Assembly: GCA_015499995.1 (NCBI GenBank)
Contig: JADNRV010000012.1
Coordinates: 186,001-250,000 of the forward strand
Source of the DNA: Flammula alnicola
Taxonomy: Eukaryota; Basidiomycota; Agaricomycetes; Agaricales; Strophariaceae
Reading direction: 5' to 3'
DNA length: 64,000 nt
Numbering within the stretch: the stretch's first letter is position 1; each line of letters begins with the position of its first letter. This document shows, in pieces, positions 36,326-46,919 of this stretch. The position numbers were made by a program, and so were the translations under genes. Under the pieces are notes generated by a model, which was not told where the DNA came from, made no database searches, and was given only the letters and a program-made list of their open reading frames with translations.

Positions 36326-37296
36326 CTAAGCCTTGACCCATAGCTTCCTATTGGCCTCTACGTAATCACGAAGAGTTTTCTTCCCTATAACTGCTTTGCT
36401 GCTTGAGAAACATGCTGCTTCTTCCCCGGTAGCGATCTTGTTTTGGGCCCACGCCAACACTCCATTGGCATAGTCTTCTTGCGCTCCAGAGTTCTGGAAG
36501 AATTTGCTGAATTCCTCCTCCGAGAGCCGTTTGTGGATTATCTTCCTCCCAAGGACTTCACTCAAGAGAGCGGCTACCTATTCACAAGGTTTCCTCGATT
36601 AGCTTCAGCGTATTTATATCCCCAGAATTCCACTGACCTCGTCATGGGAGTACAACTGCGGCCCTACTACACAGAAGTCGGTATTTGGGCTCTTTTCAGC
36701 CACGAGGGCATCATAGGAAGCTTTGGCGATATCGTCTACTGCAACGAAGGGCACCTTTCCATCTCCCGCAGCGGAGAAGATTTCATCCCTCTCCCGAATA
36801 CTCTGGAGATATTCGGGCATGATGCCAAAATTCTCTACGATACGAAAGACGACGATGAGTCGTTGTTACTAAAATCGAAGAGCCTCAAAGACACACCTAT
36901 GAACCACGCGTTACGCATAACGGCGTAGCCTATCCCGATATCAGCGAAGTACTGGTGTATTTTGCCGGTCGCCACGCCTCCTTTCTCGATCACACTCGAG
37001 CCACAAAGCACGAATCTCTTGACGCCCTTCGAAATCGCCAGGTCGATGAACGATTTCACAATTGGGAACGGCTCCAACACTGATGGTCCAACGAGATAGA
37101 TTTTCTCGATATTCTCGTCGACCTCGAAGGGGGCTGCAAATGTCTTCTCGTCGAACCAGTTGAATTTGACAGCCTTGAATGGCTCGGGAGCGACGCCGGA
37201 CCGCGAGGCAATGAGCACTGGATAGTTGGAAGCATGGAGGAGATTGGCAATGGCCAAGCCTGTCTTTCCCGTTCCGCCTGTGATAAAAGTTGTCAT
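36326..37296 (-). CDS. EasG/NmrA-like NAD(P)-binding reductase, copy 1
   Basis: Rossmann-fold protein of the NmrA-like superfamily, close in layout to the ergot-alkaloid EasG/FgaFS reductases (iminium or ene reduction) and to many uncharacterised basidiomycete oxidoreductases. Three exons, 282 aa: complement(36326-36577, 36638-36834, 36897-37296). The dinucleotide-binding motif TFITGGTGKTGLA starts at residue 3. Also conserved are FDLAISKGVKRFVL-type helix/strand residues, the DGKVPFVAVDDIA stretch and GPQLYSHDE. C-terminal part is the LGRKIIHKRLSEEEF family region. No classic YxxxK pair of short-chain dehydrogenases is obvious. A TATA box is 75 bp upstream. It is the left-most of five family members here. 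Substrate unknown; ergot-like chemistry is not implied by homology alone. Confidence 0.87.
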
Positions 37297-37312
37297 GATA
37301 ATGGTGGGGAGT

Positions 37313-37379
37313 GAAGTTCCTGTTCTGTCGAGTAAATCCACCGCTGGTTAGATTTGTGTCTCTTCGGCCGGTTTTTATA
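37313..37379 (-). promoter_or_regulatory. Conserved leader and TATA box of EasG-like copy 1
   Basis: TATAAAAAC at 37371-37379 lies 75-83 bp before the ATG. A 25-bp block at 37313-37337 is identical to 39263-39287 upstream of copy 2 (starts ATTTACTCGACAGAACAG on the minus strand). It probably reflects recent duplication of the 5' UTR, but selection on it is possible. Confidence 0.55.
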
Positions 37380-38048
37380 CGCCCAAGTACGTGCTTGATC
37401 ATGTTCTTATTCAGGATCCACTCACATCGAATAGCTTAGTCAGTCACGCAACATATTACTTCGAAGCCAAGAAGGATCTGTAAGGTCAGGGTCCAGACAT
37501 TATTATTAGACGTGCCGATGAGCGAGGAGCGATGTCACCCCCTAGTCAGATTGCTCGCCAAATCCGAAGAAATATTTTGCTGGCCACAGCACAAGCGTCA
37601 GAAAGCGTCGTAAGGTATCAATTTCTTGTAGATATTCAGTCACTTGAAGGTTTCAAAATAAGAAGAAGTGAACCAGATCTTTGGCCAAGATAAGTATGGT
37701 GCTTTTAGCAAAACCTCCTGTATTGACGTAGAGCTGACCGGTTTTGATATGCCTTGACCCGCGGAATCGGATAGAATCGGTCACATAGCCTGACGGATAC
37801 ATGATTTAGCCACGACCAGGCTTTTTACTAAGAAGTACTTGCAAAGAGTTTCGTGCTGGCTTGGACCATCCTATCGCTGCTCTTGACTTTGAAAGAGCCT
37901 CGTTGTTTGAATCTCGATGGCAATGCAATCTTTGCTTAGGCCAACAATCCTGCGTAATTTGCCGCCACTCTGAAAGACCCACTGCTAAACCCTTCCTCCT
38001 TAACTTGAACCTCCTATGGGTTAATAATTAAAGAATTGGTATCGTTGA

Positions 38049-38200
38049 TGGAATTTAGCGCTCAATTTGAATTCGGTGATGACCAATCAACTTGATGAGC
38101 GCTTGAAAACAATAAATATCGTAGAACGATCCTTTCCAACAACAATGCCCAAGTAAATGATATCTCTCCGGATGCCATTGCACCAGCGCCCCTGAAGTCA
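38049..38200 (-). pseudogene. 3' relic of a GNAT acetyltransferase gene between two EasG-like copies
   Basis: Translating the minus strand gives RWCNGIRRDIIYLGIVVGK. This aligns with the second exon of the GNAT gene at 39853 (RWCNGAWSDIIQMGILMED). The flank GATGGAATTTAGCGCTCA also matches GATGGAAATTAGCGCTCA at 39738. Only the tail survives. It shows that EasG-like copies and GNAT genes were duplicated together. The rest of 37380-38277 shows no other feature. Confidence 0.75.
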
Positions 38201-38277
38201 TATTCACTGACCTAATCTAAATTTTATTCACTCTCCCCTTGGTTGTCGGCATCCTAACATAAATTTACAAAGAATCC

Positions 38278-39249
38278 CTAAACCTTGACCCACAGCTTCT
38301 TATTGGCCTCTAAATAGTCACGAAGGGTTTTATTCCCGATAATTGATTTGCTGCTTGAGAACAATGCTTCTTCCTCCCCGGCAGCAATCTTGGTCTGAAC
38401 CCACGCCAACAGCCCTGCGTACTCTGCTTGCCTTCCGAAGCTCTGAAATATTTTGCTGAATTCTTCCTCCGAGATCCTTTTATGGGTGATCTTCCTCCCA
38501 AGGACCGCACTCAAGAGAGCCGCTACCTACCGACAAGGTTTTGGAGGTTAGCTTTGTGATATATTGTACCCCAAACATTTCGCTGACCTCGTCATGGGTG
38601 TATAACTGGGGACCTACTACATAGAAATCGGTGTTTCGGCCCTTTTCAGCGACCAGGGCGTCATAGGAAGCTTTGGCGATGTCGTCTACTGCAACAAAGG
38701 GTACCTTTCCATCTCCCCAACGGAGAAAATCTCGTCCCTATCCCGAATGCTTTGGATATATGCGGAGCCAAAATTCTCTATTATAAAGTAGGCGTCAGGT
38801 GAGATATTCGTCTTTGAGCAGAAGAACCTCAAATCCAAAGACAACGTACCCATAAACCACGAGTTGCGCATAATGGCGTAGTCCACCCCAATATCAGCGA
38901 GGTACTCGTGTACTTTGCCGTATCCCATGCCTCCCTTCTCGGTCACACTCGAGCCATTCATCACGAATCGCTTAACGCCCTTCGAAATAGCCAGGTCGAT
39001 GAAAGGTTTCACAATTGCAAGCGACTCGAACACTGATGGCAGGACGAGATAGACTTTATTGATATTCGGGTCGACCTCGAAGGGGGCTGCAAATGTCTTC
39101 TCGTCGAACCAATCGAATTTGACCGCCTTGAAAGGCTCCGGAGCAACTCCGGACCGCGAGGCAATGAGCACTGGGTAGTTGGCGGCATGGAGGAGTTTCG
39201 CAATCTTAGACCCTGTCTTTCCCGTTCCGCCTGTGATAAAAGTTGTCAT
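38278..39249 (-). pseudogene. EasG/NmrA-like reductase, copy 2, with a single-base deletion
   Basis: Very similar to copy 1. Exons: complement(38278 to about 38529, about 38590-38777, 38850-39249), with the start at MTTFITGGTGKTG. Exon 1 (400 bp) and its splice sites are intact. In exon 2, copy 1 reads ATCTCCCGCAGCGGAGAAG (plus strand), whereas here ATCTCCCCAACGGAGAAAA is one base shorter at 38711-38725. This puts a stop shortly after FSVGEMERYPLLQ. Downstream of the deletion the ancestral frame is open to the TAG at 38278 (ITHKRISEEEFSK). It may be a fresh pseudogene or a sequencing error. Either way the coding potential is otherwise preserved. Confidence 0.8.
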
Positions 39250-39262
39250 GATAGTGGAGGTT

Positions 39263-39287
39263 GAAGTTCCTGTTCTGTCGAGTAAAT
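39263..39287 (-). promoter_or_regulatory. Conserved leader block of EasG-like copy 2
   Basis: 25 bases identical to 37313-37337 upstream of copy 1, at the same distance from the ATG (about 15 bp). A TTTAAAAG element at about 39325 may replace the TATA box. Confidence 0.5.
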
Positions 39288-39852
39288 TTACGTTGGGGGG
39301 ATTTGATTGTCACTTCAGCCACTTTTAAACCTGTAGGAGCGGAATTCTCTTATTAAGCATCCACCGACAAATTTCTTAGTTAGTCATGCAACACCCCTCA
39401 AACATCGTCCTTCCAAGAGGATAAACGAGCCCAAGGTGCTCCAGAATCACGCAATACATGAACCACACACTCGCCGTCCCAAACCGCTGTTTCAAGGAAT
39501 TAATATTGTTGAATTTGCGAGTGCATTGGTCCCACTTACTCAGTTGTAAATACGCATGGAAGTCGTTGTGCCATCTCTATAACCGTTTTGTTTCAGCTTG
39601 AGTTGATATTGGTCTTCGGAGACCGGAATATATCACCTTTGGGCGTTTAATCCGATTGGAACATGGAATTTGGTATTTTTAATATTTGATAACAGCGGAA
39701 AGAAGTGTTCGATCAATTGGCAGCTCCGGACGTATTGTTGATGGAAATTAGCGCTCAGGCTTCGGGATGATCGATGATGGCCAATCCGCGTGCCTTGCGC
39801 TTAAAACCGGGATCACTGTGGCAGTCCCAACAATTTGAAGTATACATAGTCC
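39288..39852. other. Intergenic with duplicated segment flanking the GNAT gene
   Basis: About 39738-39852 matches 38049-38130, including the block GATGGAAATTAGCGCTCA. No reading frame of interest. It is the 3' flank of the following minus-strand GNAT gene. Confidence 0.6.
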
Positions 39853-40537
39853 CTACCGCTCCGTGCTCCTCATCTCCGTCCAATCCTCCATAAGGATACC
39901 CATCTGAATAATGTCACTCCAGGCGCCATTACACCAGCGTGCCTTGCGCTGGCGTCCTTCGTTAATAAATCCACTACGTATAAACGATCAGCGGGGATTC
40001 TCTTTGGACCGAATAAGGACGCAGAAAATGGACTGACATTTTCTTGTAGACCGCAATGGCTCGTTCATTTCCTTCATAGACCACGAGCGAAATGCGGTGC
40101 ATATTGAGATGCAGAAACGCGTAGTGCACCATAAACTTCGTGATCGCCTGCCCATACCCCTTGTTCCAAAATTCTGGCATTAATACGATGGAGTAATCCG
40201 AATGGCGGTGGCCACGCTCCGCATTTCCCCACAATGCAGTAAAGCCAACAAATTGAGGCTTGGATGTCATAATCTCTCTTGCGTCTGAGGATGATGCTTC
40301 TCCGACCGCGATGGGCGAGGGTGATGGGATGGTCTCGATGATGCAGAACATTTCTGCCTTTTTATCTATGATTTCTTTGAATTCTTCTTTGATTTGCTCC
40401 CCTCGTGGAACAATAAACCGATGTGTTATGAGAGGCGCAACTTGGGTATTGTTGTAAATGCCGAGGATGCTATCAAGGTCGCTCGCAGGTGGGGGTTGGA
40501 AAGCGCGCAGGCGGAGGCCACAGGTAAGGTCGAACAT
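39853..40537 (-). CDS. GNAT-family N-acetyltransferase (RimJ/RimL-like), copy 1
   Basis: Acetyl-CoA-dependent acyltransferase of the GNAT fold. Acceptor unknown; relatives acetylate protein N-termini, amino acids or small amines. Two exons, 206 aa: complement(39853-39973, 40038-40537). The intron (64 bp) interrupts YKKI-GF, just before the final strand. N-terminus LRLRAFQPPPASDLDSILGI is the usual first strand/helix. The acetyl-CoA loop is PEFWNKGYGQAITKFM (Q/RxxGxG/A type). HLNMHRISLVVYEGNERAIAVYKK is the conserved C-terminal half. The C-terminus ends MGILMEDWTEMRSTER. The single-exon reading of 187 aa is wrong because it runs into the intron. Next to EasG-like copies and homologous to the copies at 41.1, 45.4, 46.2 and 57.0 kb. 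Confidence 0.87.
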
Positions 40538-41111
40538 GGTGACTTCAGACGATTCACTGCTTCAGTTTCAACCCTTTAACGAGCGAGAGTACCGAGAGTA
40601 CCGCATTTGCGACTCGGACGGCACTGCTAATTGTAAGATTTGGATTGGAACTGGAAAGAATTACCCAGGTTGCCAAAGAAGCTTAAGCGGCCCCGAACAG
40701 GCTAGTGCCTCGTAGGAAGAACGCGGTCGACCGGTGTGATTGACGATCGCGAAATCCCTTTCATGCTCCCCATTTCATGAGTTCCTTGAGGAATCTGAGA
40801 GCATTTCTCCCTACCGTGGTACTCCCTGGGATAGACATAGATCCACTCATGAGTTGCTACGTTTCTGTCATGCCCAGAACTTTACGGGAAGACAAGTCAT
40901 ACTGTGAAATGACTCCAATACCCCCAAAGGTTGATTCTGATGTGTCTATTCATAGCAAGGTCTGTTAGCCGGTTGGCACGCATATGGTTGGCTCGGACGA
41001 ACATCCAGCCACTGGCAACCAGGGAGATACAAATCGCAGAGGTCAGGCCAATGTATAACGAAATGGACCCAAGTAATAAGGCATAGGAATTCAATTCAAT
41101 TTATTCCTTCC
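40538..41111. other. Intergenic between GNAT copies
   Basis: Promoter region of GNAT copy 1 and 3' flank of the GNAT pseudogene. No other feature recognised. Confidence 0.6.
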
Positions 41112-41811
41112 CTCATTCTTCCAATCGCCTACCAGCATCCCCATGTAAATCGCGTCCTTCCACGCACCGTTCTGCCAGTTCGCCTTGCGTTGCCTTCCCT
41201 CGACAATGAAACCGCTGTAATTTTTATCGGAAGAAATAAACGCCACCCAGTATAATGGACAGCATCCGTATAGATAAAATGTACTCGTAACTCACCGTTG
41301 TTTATATATAGCAAGCGTCCCGTCATTTCCCTCTGAGTCTTTAACCGCCAAGAATATACGATGCATATTCAGGAAAGCGTAGTCGACCATAAACTGCGTA
41401 ATCTTCGTCCCATAGCCCTTGTTCCAGAACTTTTTAGCGAGCGTGATGGCGCACTAGGTCGAATGTCAGTGACCGCGCTCCGCTCCTGCCCACAAAATGG
41501 CGGACCCAACAAACTCGGGCTCCGCCACCGAGGATGACCCGGAAGATGTCTCGCTAGGAGCTTCAGTGGATTTCGTTGTTTGGGAGGCGGCCGATGGAGG
41601 AAGCGTCTCGACGATGCAACACATCTCGTTTTTGTCGAGGTTTTCCTTATATTGCTCCCAAATTGCTCCCTTCTTTTCTCTCCTTGTGGAACAGGGAAGG
41701 CAACGTAAGCCCCGGCCGCGACATCTGCGTCGTTTTCAAGGGCGATTATGCTGTCTAGATCGGTGGCAGGTTTAAAGGCCGATATCTGGGAGCTCGAACA
41801 TAGCGAAAGTC
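41112..41811 (-). pseudogene. GNAT acetyltransferase pseudogene
   Basis: Recognisable in pieces on the minus strand. MFELPDIGL is followed at once by a stop, where the active copy reads MFDLTCGLRLRAF. Then come LWAGAERGH with a stop just after it, KKFWNKGYG, QFMVDYAFLNMHR and, after an intron-like gap, GFIVEGRQRKANWQNGAWK with AIYMGMLVGDW. At least two in-frame stops and frame changes rule out a working protein. Short plus-strand frames overlapping it are shadows. Confidence 0.82.
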
Positions 41812-42479
41812 AATCGACTATGCCTCGCTTTAAATGAGATAGCGTGGTGATTTGCCGAGGAGGGAAAAATGGGATGACGACTGATGACGACGGGAGAATT
41901 GGGGTTGAATCCCGCGAGCTGCAACTTATATAACTTCGTTTTTGAAGACGGAGTCTGCTGCCAGTGCGGTGTCTTGCCTGAAGTTGAACGAAAGATTTAC
42001 TGACGGTACGCCGAAGTAATGTTTACTTCAAGAATTCAAGTGATGGCTGCATTCCAAAGCAAAGTAGAAGAACCTGAGATCTTGGTCATTTGATCACCCA
42101 GCATCTACGCGCTGTGCACTCACATATCATTTGATGAAACAGCCATGAGAGCCGTAGCCTTGTGAAATACGCACCCCATGGGCCCAACACTGGGTGCCAG
42201 TGGAGAATTAACGACTCGAGAAAGAAAGGACCGACGCGTCCGTAATACTAACTTGAACTTGGAGGTGAATGTCCAGACGTGAGAACTTCGGATGACCAAG
42301 CAAATATGAAAACGAGCATTCAAAACGGAGGCGACCTACTCTGTTCATGTAAATCTCTCTTTCATCGTCGCTTTATTATAAATAAATTTTCTTTCAATGA
42401 CATTATATATTGGCAAAAAATTGTTTAATGGGATTCATCTAGCATTAATAAAATGCTTAAAAAAGTGATTCATGGACAA
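41812..42479. other. Intergenic, A/T-rich toward the tRNA
   Basis: No coding feature recognised. Low-complexity A/T sequence at 42370-42470 precedes the 3' end of the tRNA gene. Confidence 0.6.
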
Positions 42480-42566
42480 CTCTCTGTCTGGGAGTCGAAC
42501 CCAGCTTTCGCGCGTACTCTCGGTTATTATGACAAGCGCGTGTACTAACCGATATACTAACAAAGA
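42480..42566 (-). tRNA. tD(GUC): tRNA-Asp (GUC) with a 15-nt intron
   Basis: Read on the minus strand. The acceptor stem TCTTTGT pairs with ACAGAGA, with discriminator G. The D arm is TAGTATATCGGTTAGTA. The anticodon stem CGCGC/GCGCG is perfect, with loop TTGTCA. A 15-nt intron (TAATAACCGAGAGTA) lies after position 37. The T arm is CTGGG-TTCGACT-CCCAG. Without the intron it is 72 nt, the normal tRNA-Asp length. The internal A and B boxes are intact. Confidence 0.93.
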
Positions 42567-42701
42567 CATATCATGTCTTACGCATAAAACTAGAAGTTCT
42601 AACTGTTGAGAATATCGTTTGAGTTTGAAACTGACGTGACTTATAGCAGGCGCATGGGTCTGGCTATAGCTACTCTATATAATAAAGCAATCCATCTCAG
42701 C

Positions 42702-44997
42702 CTAATCTGCCGCACCCTGCTTCGCTTCCAGTGCCTCCCTCAGACCCCCTTGTCCTTCTCCACCTACGACAGCTTGCACGGCCGCTGCCAGTCCACTCTG
42801 CAATGGCTCTGACTCCACTGAATCTTCTGTGCGTGCGCTTAGGGGTGGCTCGAGCTCCACCGGTACGTCCGTCATGGGTACGACCCACTCCATGTCGATG
42901 TCGACGTCGATAATGGCGCTGCCAAGCCCAAGGGGGAAGTCGAGGTCTTTGCGGGTAAGGGAGAAGGTTGTTTTTAGGGAGGCTGGCGAGGGGGACGTTG
43001 ATGTTGATGTTGATATCATGTTGGAAGAGGAGGAGGGAGTAGGAGAAGGGGGCGGTTGCAGCATGTGGAATGTAGGTATGAACCAGAACCATCCAATAAA
43101 CACCTGTCGTAATGAATCGAGAATCATCGTTACTGCTTCCACGAAATTAACACAGAAACGAATTCAGAAACCCACCTGTCCAACATAAAGTTTCACCCTG
43201 AGCTCTCTCCCCGCATCCAAAACGATACCTTTATCCAAATTGGCACCGACAAGGGCATCTTCAGGTTTATTCAAATCCAGCGAAGTCGTGGTGACATCGT
43301 TCATCGAATTTGCCTCGGAGTGCGACATGCCAGTCGCGTCCGCATGTTGGGCAATCGCCTTGAGGGTCTCCTGGCGTTCGTGGTGAGCATCTGCGGCCTT
43401 TGCATGCAGATCATGCTTAAGCCCCTGCCAGCGTCCTTCTGATAGTGGACAGAGGGTGTATACAAGGATTTTTTCTCCCTGACGATGGAAAGGTGAGTCG
43501 AATGAAACTCACAACAAAAATAAGGAACGGGAAGAGATAAGTATGAACCTTTTCGTCCACAACCATCTCCTCTGACCCGTCGACAACACCCAGCCTTGCA
43601 AAGCTCCTCACCATCTTTCCCTTATCCCACTTGCCGCTATTGAAAGTCTGACTCGGGACCTCTTCTTCCGTTGATTCTTCATGGGACAGATGCTCCGACC
43701 CGTGCCGCTTCTTCCCTAAGTGGCCGTCAGGATCGCGTGTGTACGCCTCCCACTCTTCGAGGAGGTCAACGAGGCGGTCGTCATACCGCGCTAGTGACGC
43801 CCAGACCTGGCTCTGGGGTGTCGGACTTGAACCACTGCCAGCAGTAGGTCCCTTGGCCATGCCCGTCTTCTCAATGACCATGTTTGCTGCGCGGACAACG
43901 CCCATCTTCACGCCCGACGTCTCCCGCATCCGGAGCTTCAGCTGGGTCAAGCGCACCTTCGGTCTCGGCTCTGTGCTCCTCTTAAATGTTAACGTTGGGT
44001 CCAGCTGCGTCGTTGAGGTCGGTGTCACAGCCCACATATCTTTCGGTGCCTCATGTGCGAGCAGCAACGCCCAATAATACAGAAACCGTCGCTGACTTGG
44101 GATGCTCACGCCTTGCTTCACTTTGCCTGCCTTCGCAGGGTCCTTCTCCGAGGGCGGCTTCATTCGACGCGCCGTATGTAGATCCAGGACGCCTTTCAGT
44201 GCGTCTGTGAACGATTTCTCGGGGTTTGGCGTTGTCGATCTAGGTGAGGAGGCTCCGGTGTCGACGTCCAGAATACCGTCTGTGTCCGACCGCACGGGTT
44301 TCTCGAAGAGGGGCGACTCGGACAGCGGATTAATGGAAATTCCGGCAGATAGTTGGTTCTCGTCGTCGGAGGGAAGAGCATCGATGGTACATTCCATACG
44401 CCTTTTCGCCCATTCCTTCGCTGTGTAGCTGCGTTCGAGTTGCGGAGGCATGGGGCTGTCGTCCAGTGAAAGAAGGTATGCGCACGCCATCGTTCCAGAA
44501 CGGCCCTTGCCAGCTTTGCAATGCAGGACGGCTACGCGATCTGGGGAGCCTTTTAGCCAGACGTGCATCTCCCTCGCGACGAGCGGCATCATGGCAAGTG
44601 GAGGCGCACTGGAAATCGTTCAACATACGTTCGTGAACTCCTGATATACACTCACTGATGATCCGGGAATGGATATCGACTGACGCGCCCTTCAAATTCA
44701 TCCGCGTCGTACGAGTTCTCCTTGATCGGACAAAAGTTGAAGACCCAGTAGTTCTTCCCGTGTCGATGCTCGAGAAATCTGATGGCATCTTCCCTACGAT
44801 TGCGGTACAGGCCTTCAATTCCTGAAGCTGGATAGCCCATAATTATAACCTGGTCCGTTACATAGACCAAATCTACACTACCGGTCAGAGTTGTCTAAAG
44901 CTCCAAATCCAATTCACATACCCAGCTCGACGTTGAGGTTGTGGTCTTTGAATCTGGCCTTGTTCCCTGATACAAGTCGGCGAATGTAGTCTGTCAT
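42702..44997 (-). CDS. PTEN: PTEN-type phosphatidylinositol-3-phosphatase
   Basis: Dual-specificity/lipid phosphatase of the PTEN (Tep1) family, which removes the 3-phosphate of PtdIns(3,4,5)P3 and counters PI3-kinase signalling. Five exons, 685 aa: complement(42702-43103, 43176-43478, 43549-44608, 44656-44872, 44922-44997). The start MTDYIRRLVSGNKARF is the family's N-terminal PIP2-binding region. Next come DLVYVTDQVIIMGYPASG and the P-loop HCKAGKGRSG, with catalytic Cys and Arg and the two Lys that give PTEN its substrate preference. A C2-like region follows with long Ser/Pro/Thr-rich insertions (WDLDTGASSPRSTTPNP-type). The last 130 residues include a Ser/Thr-rich low-complexity tail. It is longer than human PTEN, as is usual in fungi. 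Confidence 0.93.
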
Positions 44998-45384
44998 TGT
45001 GGTGGTAGAAAGGAGAAAAGCAGGGAGGAGGTAAGTGGGAGACTGAGAGTTCGGTTTGAGCAAAGTCGGTTTGTGACGTCACAGGAGCACTTGGGCTAGG
45101 CCCACTGAGTACACCATCTCATCACTTTTGCTCACTCTATCCTCAGCAGCTATGTAAATATACATTTAGTGCATGCGCACATCGTATTTAACTTGCTCAA
45201 TGTTCATATGCCATAGATGGCGCAAAAGAAGAGAGAGTCGACCTTCTTTCCATCTGGGCGCCAGTTTCATTTTCGAAGTTCGAACAAGATCACCAAGTTG
45301 ACGCTCAATGTTTTCTCTCGTTCAAGACGAAAGAAAATGGTTTCCAAAAGAATACAATGTCATAATTTGGTGATTACTGAATTT
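44998..45384. other. Intergenic between PTEN and GNAT copy 2
   Basis: PTEN promoter side and 3' flank of the next minus-strand gene. No further feature seen. Confidence 0.6.
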
Positions 45385-45995
45385 CTAAGCTTCCAAACTT
45401 CTTCTCTCTGCCCATTCTTCTTGCAGAACACCCATGTGGATGTTGTCCTGCCATGAGCCATTAGTCCACCTTGCTTTGCGCGATCGAACTTCCTCAACGA
45501 ATCCACTTTATAGTATGCAGCATGCGAGTCATCAGGAAAGTATCGAACTAAAATCGAAAGCACGTACATTTTTTTGTAGACCGCTGCCGCTCGTTCATTC
45601 TCCTCATGTACAATGAGGGATACGCGGTGCATATTGAGCGAGATGAACGCATAGTCCACCATAAACTTCATCACTTCCGTTCCATAGCCATTATTCCAAT
45701 ACTCTGGAAGGAACCCGATCCCCACATTCGTATCCCGATTTCCTGGCTCCTCCTTTTGTTGGAAGTTGATGAATCCAATGAAGGCCGAGTCTGGGTCGGC
45801 GTCTAAGAGCTCGACAATGCAAAACATAATGGCTTTGTCGACGGCCTTATTCACGTACTCTATCGACATTGTCCTTGGGACAGGGAATAGTGAATTCATT
45901 AATGGCGCCACATATCGGTTATTCGTCAGGCGAAGTAGGTTATCGAGGTCGGACGGGCGACAGGCACGAAGGCGGAGTCTTTCTGTGACGAACAT
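45385..45995 (-). CDS. GNAT-family N-acetyltransferase, copy 2
   Basis: Same family as the gene at 39.9 kb; acetyl-CoA-dependent acyltransferase with unknown acceptor. Two exons, 182 aa: complement(45385-45505, 45568-45995). The 62-bp intron sits at the same codon (KK[N/I]-GF) as in copy 1, and exon 2 has the same 121-bp length. Visible are FVTERLRLRACRPSDLDN, the acetyl-CoA loop PEYWNNGYGTEVMKFM and LNMHRVSLIVHEENERAAA. The exon 2 product GFVEEVRSRKARWTNGSW leads to LQEEWAERRSLEA. Reading through the intron gives a false 211-aa frame. Intact. Confidence 0.88.
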
Positions 45996-46203
45996 GGAGT
46001 GTAACTTGTTGGAGGGGTCACCTCTTCAGAGATTTGTTAAAATATGAAGGCGAAGCTGCGGAAAGGGGGTATTTGAGGGGTTCGAACAGCTGCGCGCTAC
46101 GCAGTTACTGTAGGTCAAAATTATCTGCCCCAGAACAGTGTACACAGCGTCAGTGGCTCGAAATCAGCCGATACCTACGGACTCAATTTCTAATTTTGCC
46201 ATC

Positions 46204-46280
46204 CAGGATCTTCTAAGAACTCGATGATGCAGAACATATGTGGGCTTTCGACGAATTTCCTCGTCTCATCTTCCGAGGTG
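46204..46280 (-). pseudogene. Short GNAT gene fragment
   Basis: Encodes SEDETRKFVESPHMFCIIEF on the minus strand. This is nearly identical, at the base level too, to 57174-57240 in the plus-strand GNAT pseudogene (EDETRKFVESPHMFCIIELL). Only about 75 bp is preserved. The rest of 45996-46820 has no supported gene. Confidence 0.75.
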
Positions 46281-46820
46281 CTGCGGTGGCCCGAAGACTG
46301 ATTACAATCACAATGTGACTCGACCGCAGACTCAACTATCTCTCTAGATTCGGGAGCTTGTGGGATGGAGCAAGGCAAACGCTTAGGCCTTTAGGAATTA
46401 TCCAACGTCTATTTTTGTCGTAGATCGTTGACGCGTCCGCACTGCTGTAACTGGCCATGGGATGCCCCTCCTGTCTTTCTTAAACGACTACGTATACGTC
46501 CTTGTTCCGCTGGAACATCGATTGCATCGCACTTAAGAAAGAAAACGAGCTATCGCCTAGGAGTGACTGGCGGGGCAAATAAATCTGTATCGGTTAGTAC
46601 AAGCGCCCGTCATTGTCGCCAACATATGTACCTTGAAAAAAATTGCACGCCCATACGCTGTGTTCGACTCCTGTACCTTCGGGAGACCTTAAACTTTTGC
46701 ATTATTCTTCGTTCCACAGAAGAACGAGCCATACCCAACTTTTCTCCATTACGAGTACGCACGTTTCAAAGGCTGTGTTCTAGGCAGATCCAAACTGTAT
46801 TCTTTGAGCATAAAAAACTT

Positions 46821-46919
46821 CTCTCTGTCTGGGAGTCGAACCCAGCTTTCGCGCGCTCAGCATTAACGTCTTTCTGGTGATATGACAGGCGAGTGTACTA
46901 ACCGATATACTAACAAAGA
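46821..46919 (-). tRNA. tD(GUC): tRNA-Asp (GUC) with a 27-nt intron, one anticodon-stem mismatch
   Basis: Same acceptor, D and T arms as the tRNA-Asp at 42.5 kb, with discriminator G and anticodon GTC. The intron is 27 nt (TATCACCAG to GCTGAG) and unrelated in sequence to the 15-nt one. The anticodon stem is CTCGC against GCGCG, giving one T-C mismatch at 28:42. The mature form would be 72 nt. It may be functional or a decaying copy. It follows a GNAT copy and a GNAT relic, as the first tRNA does. Confidence 0.82.
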
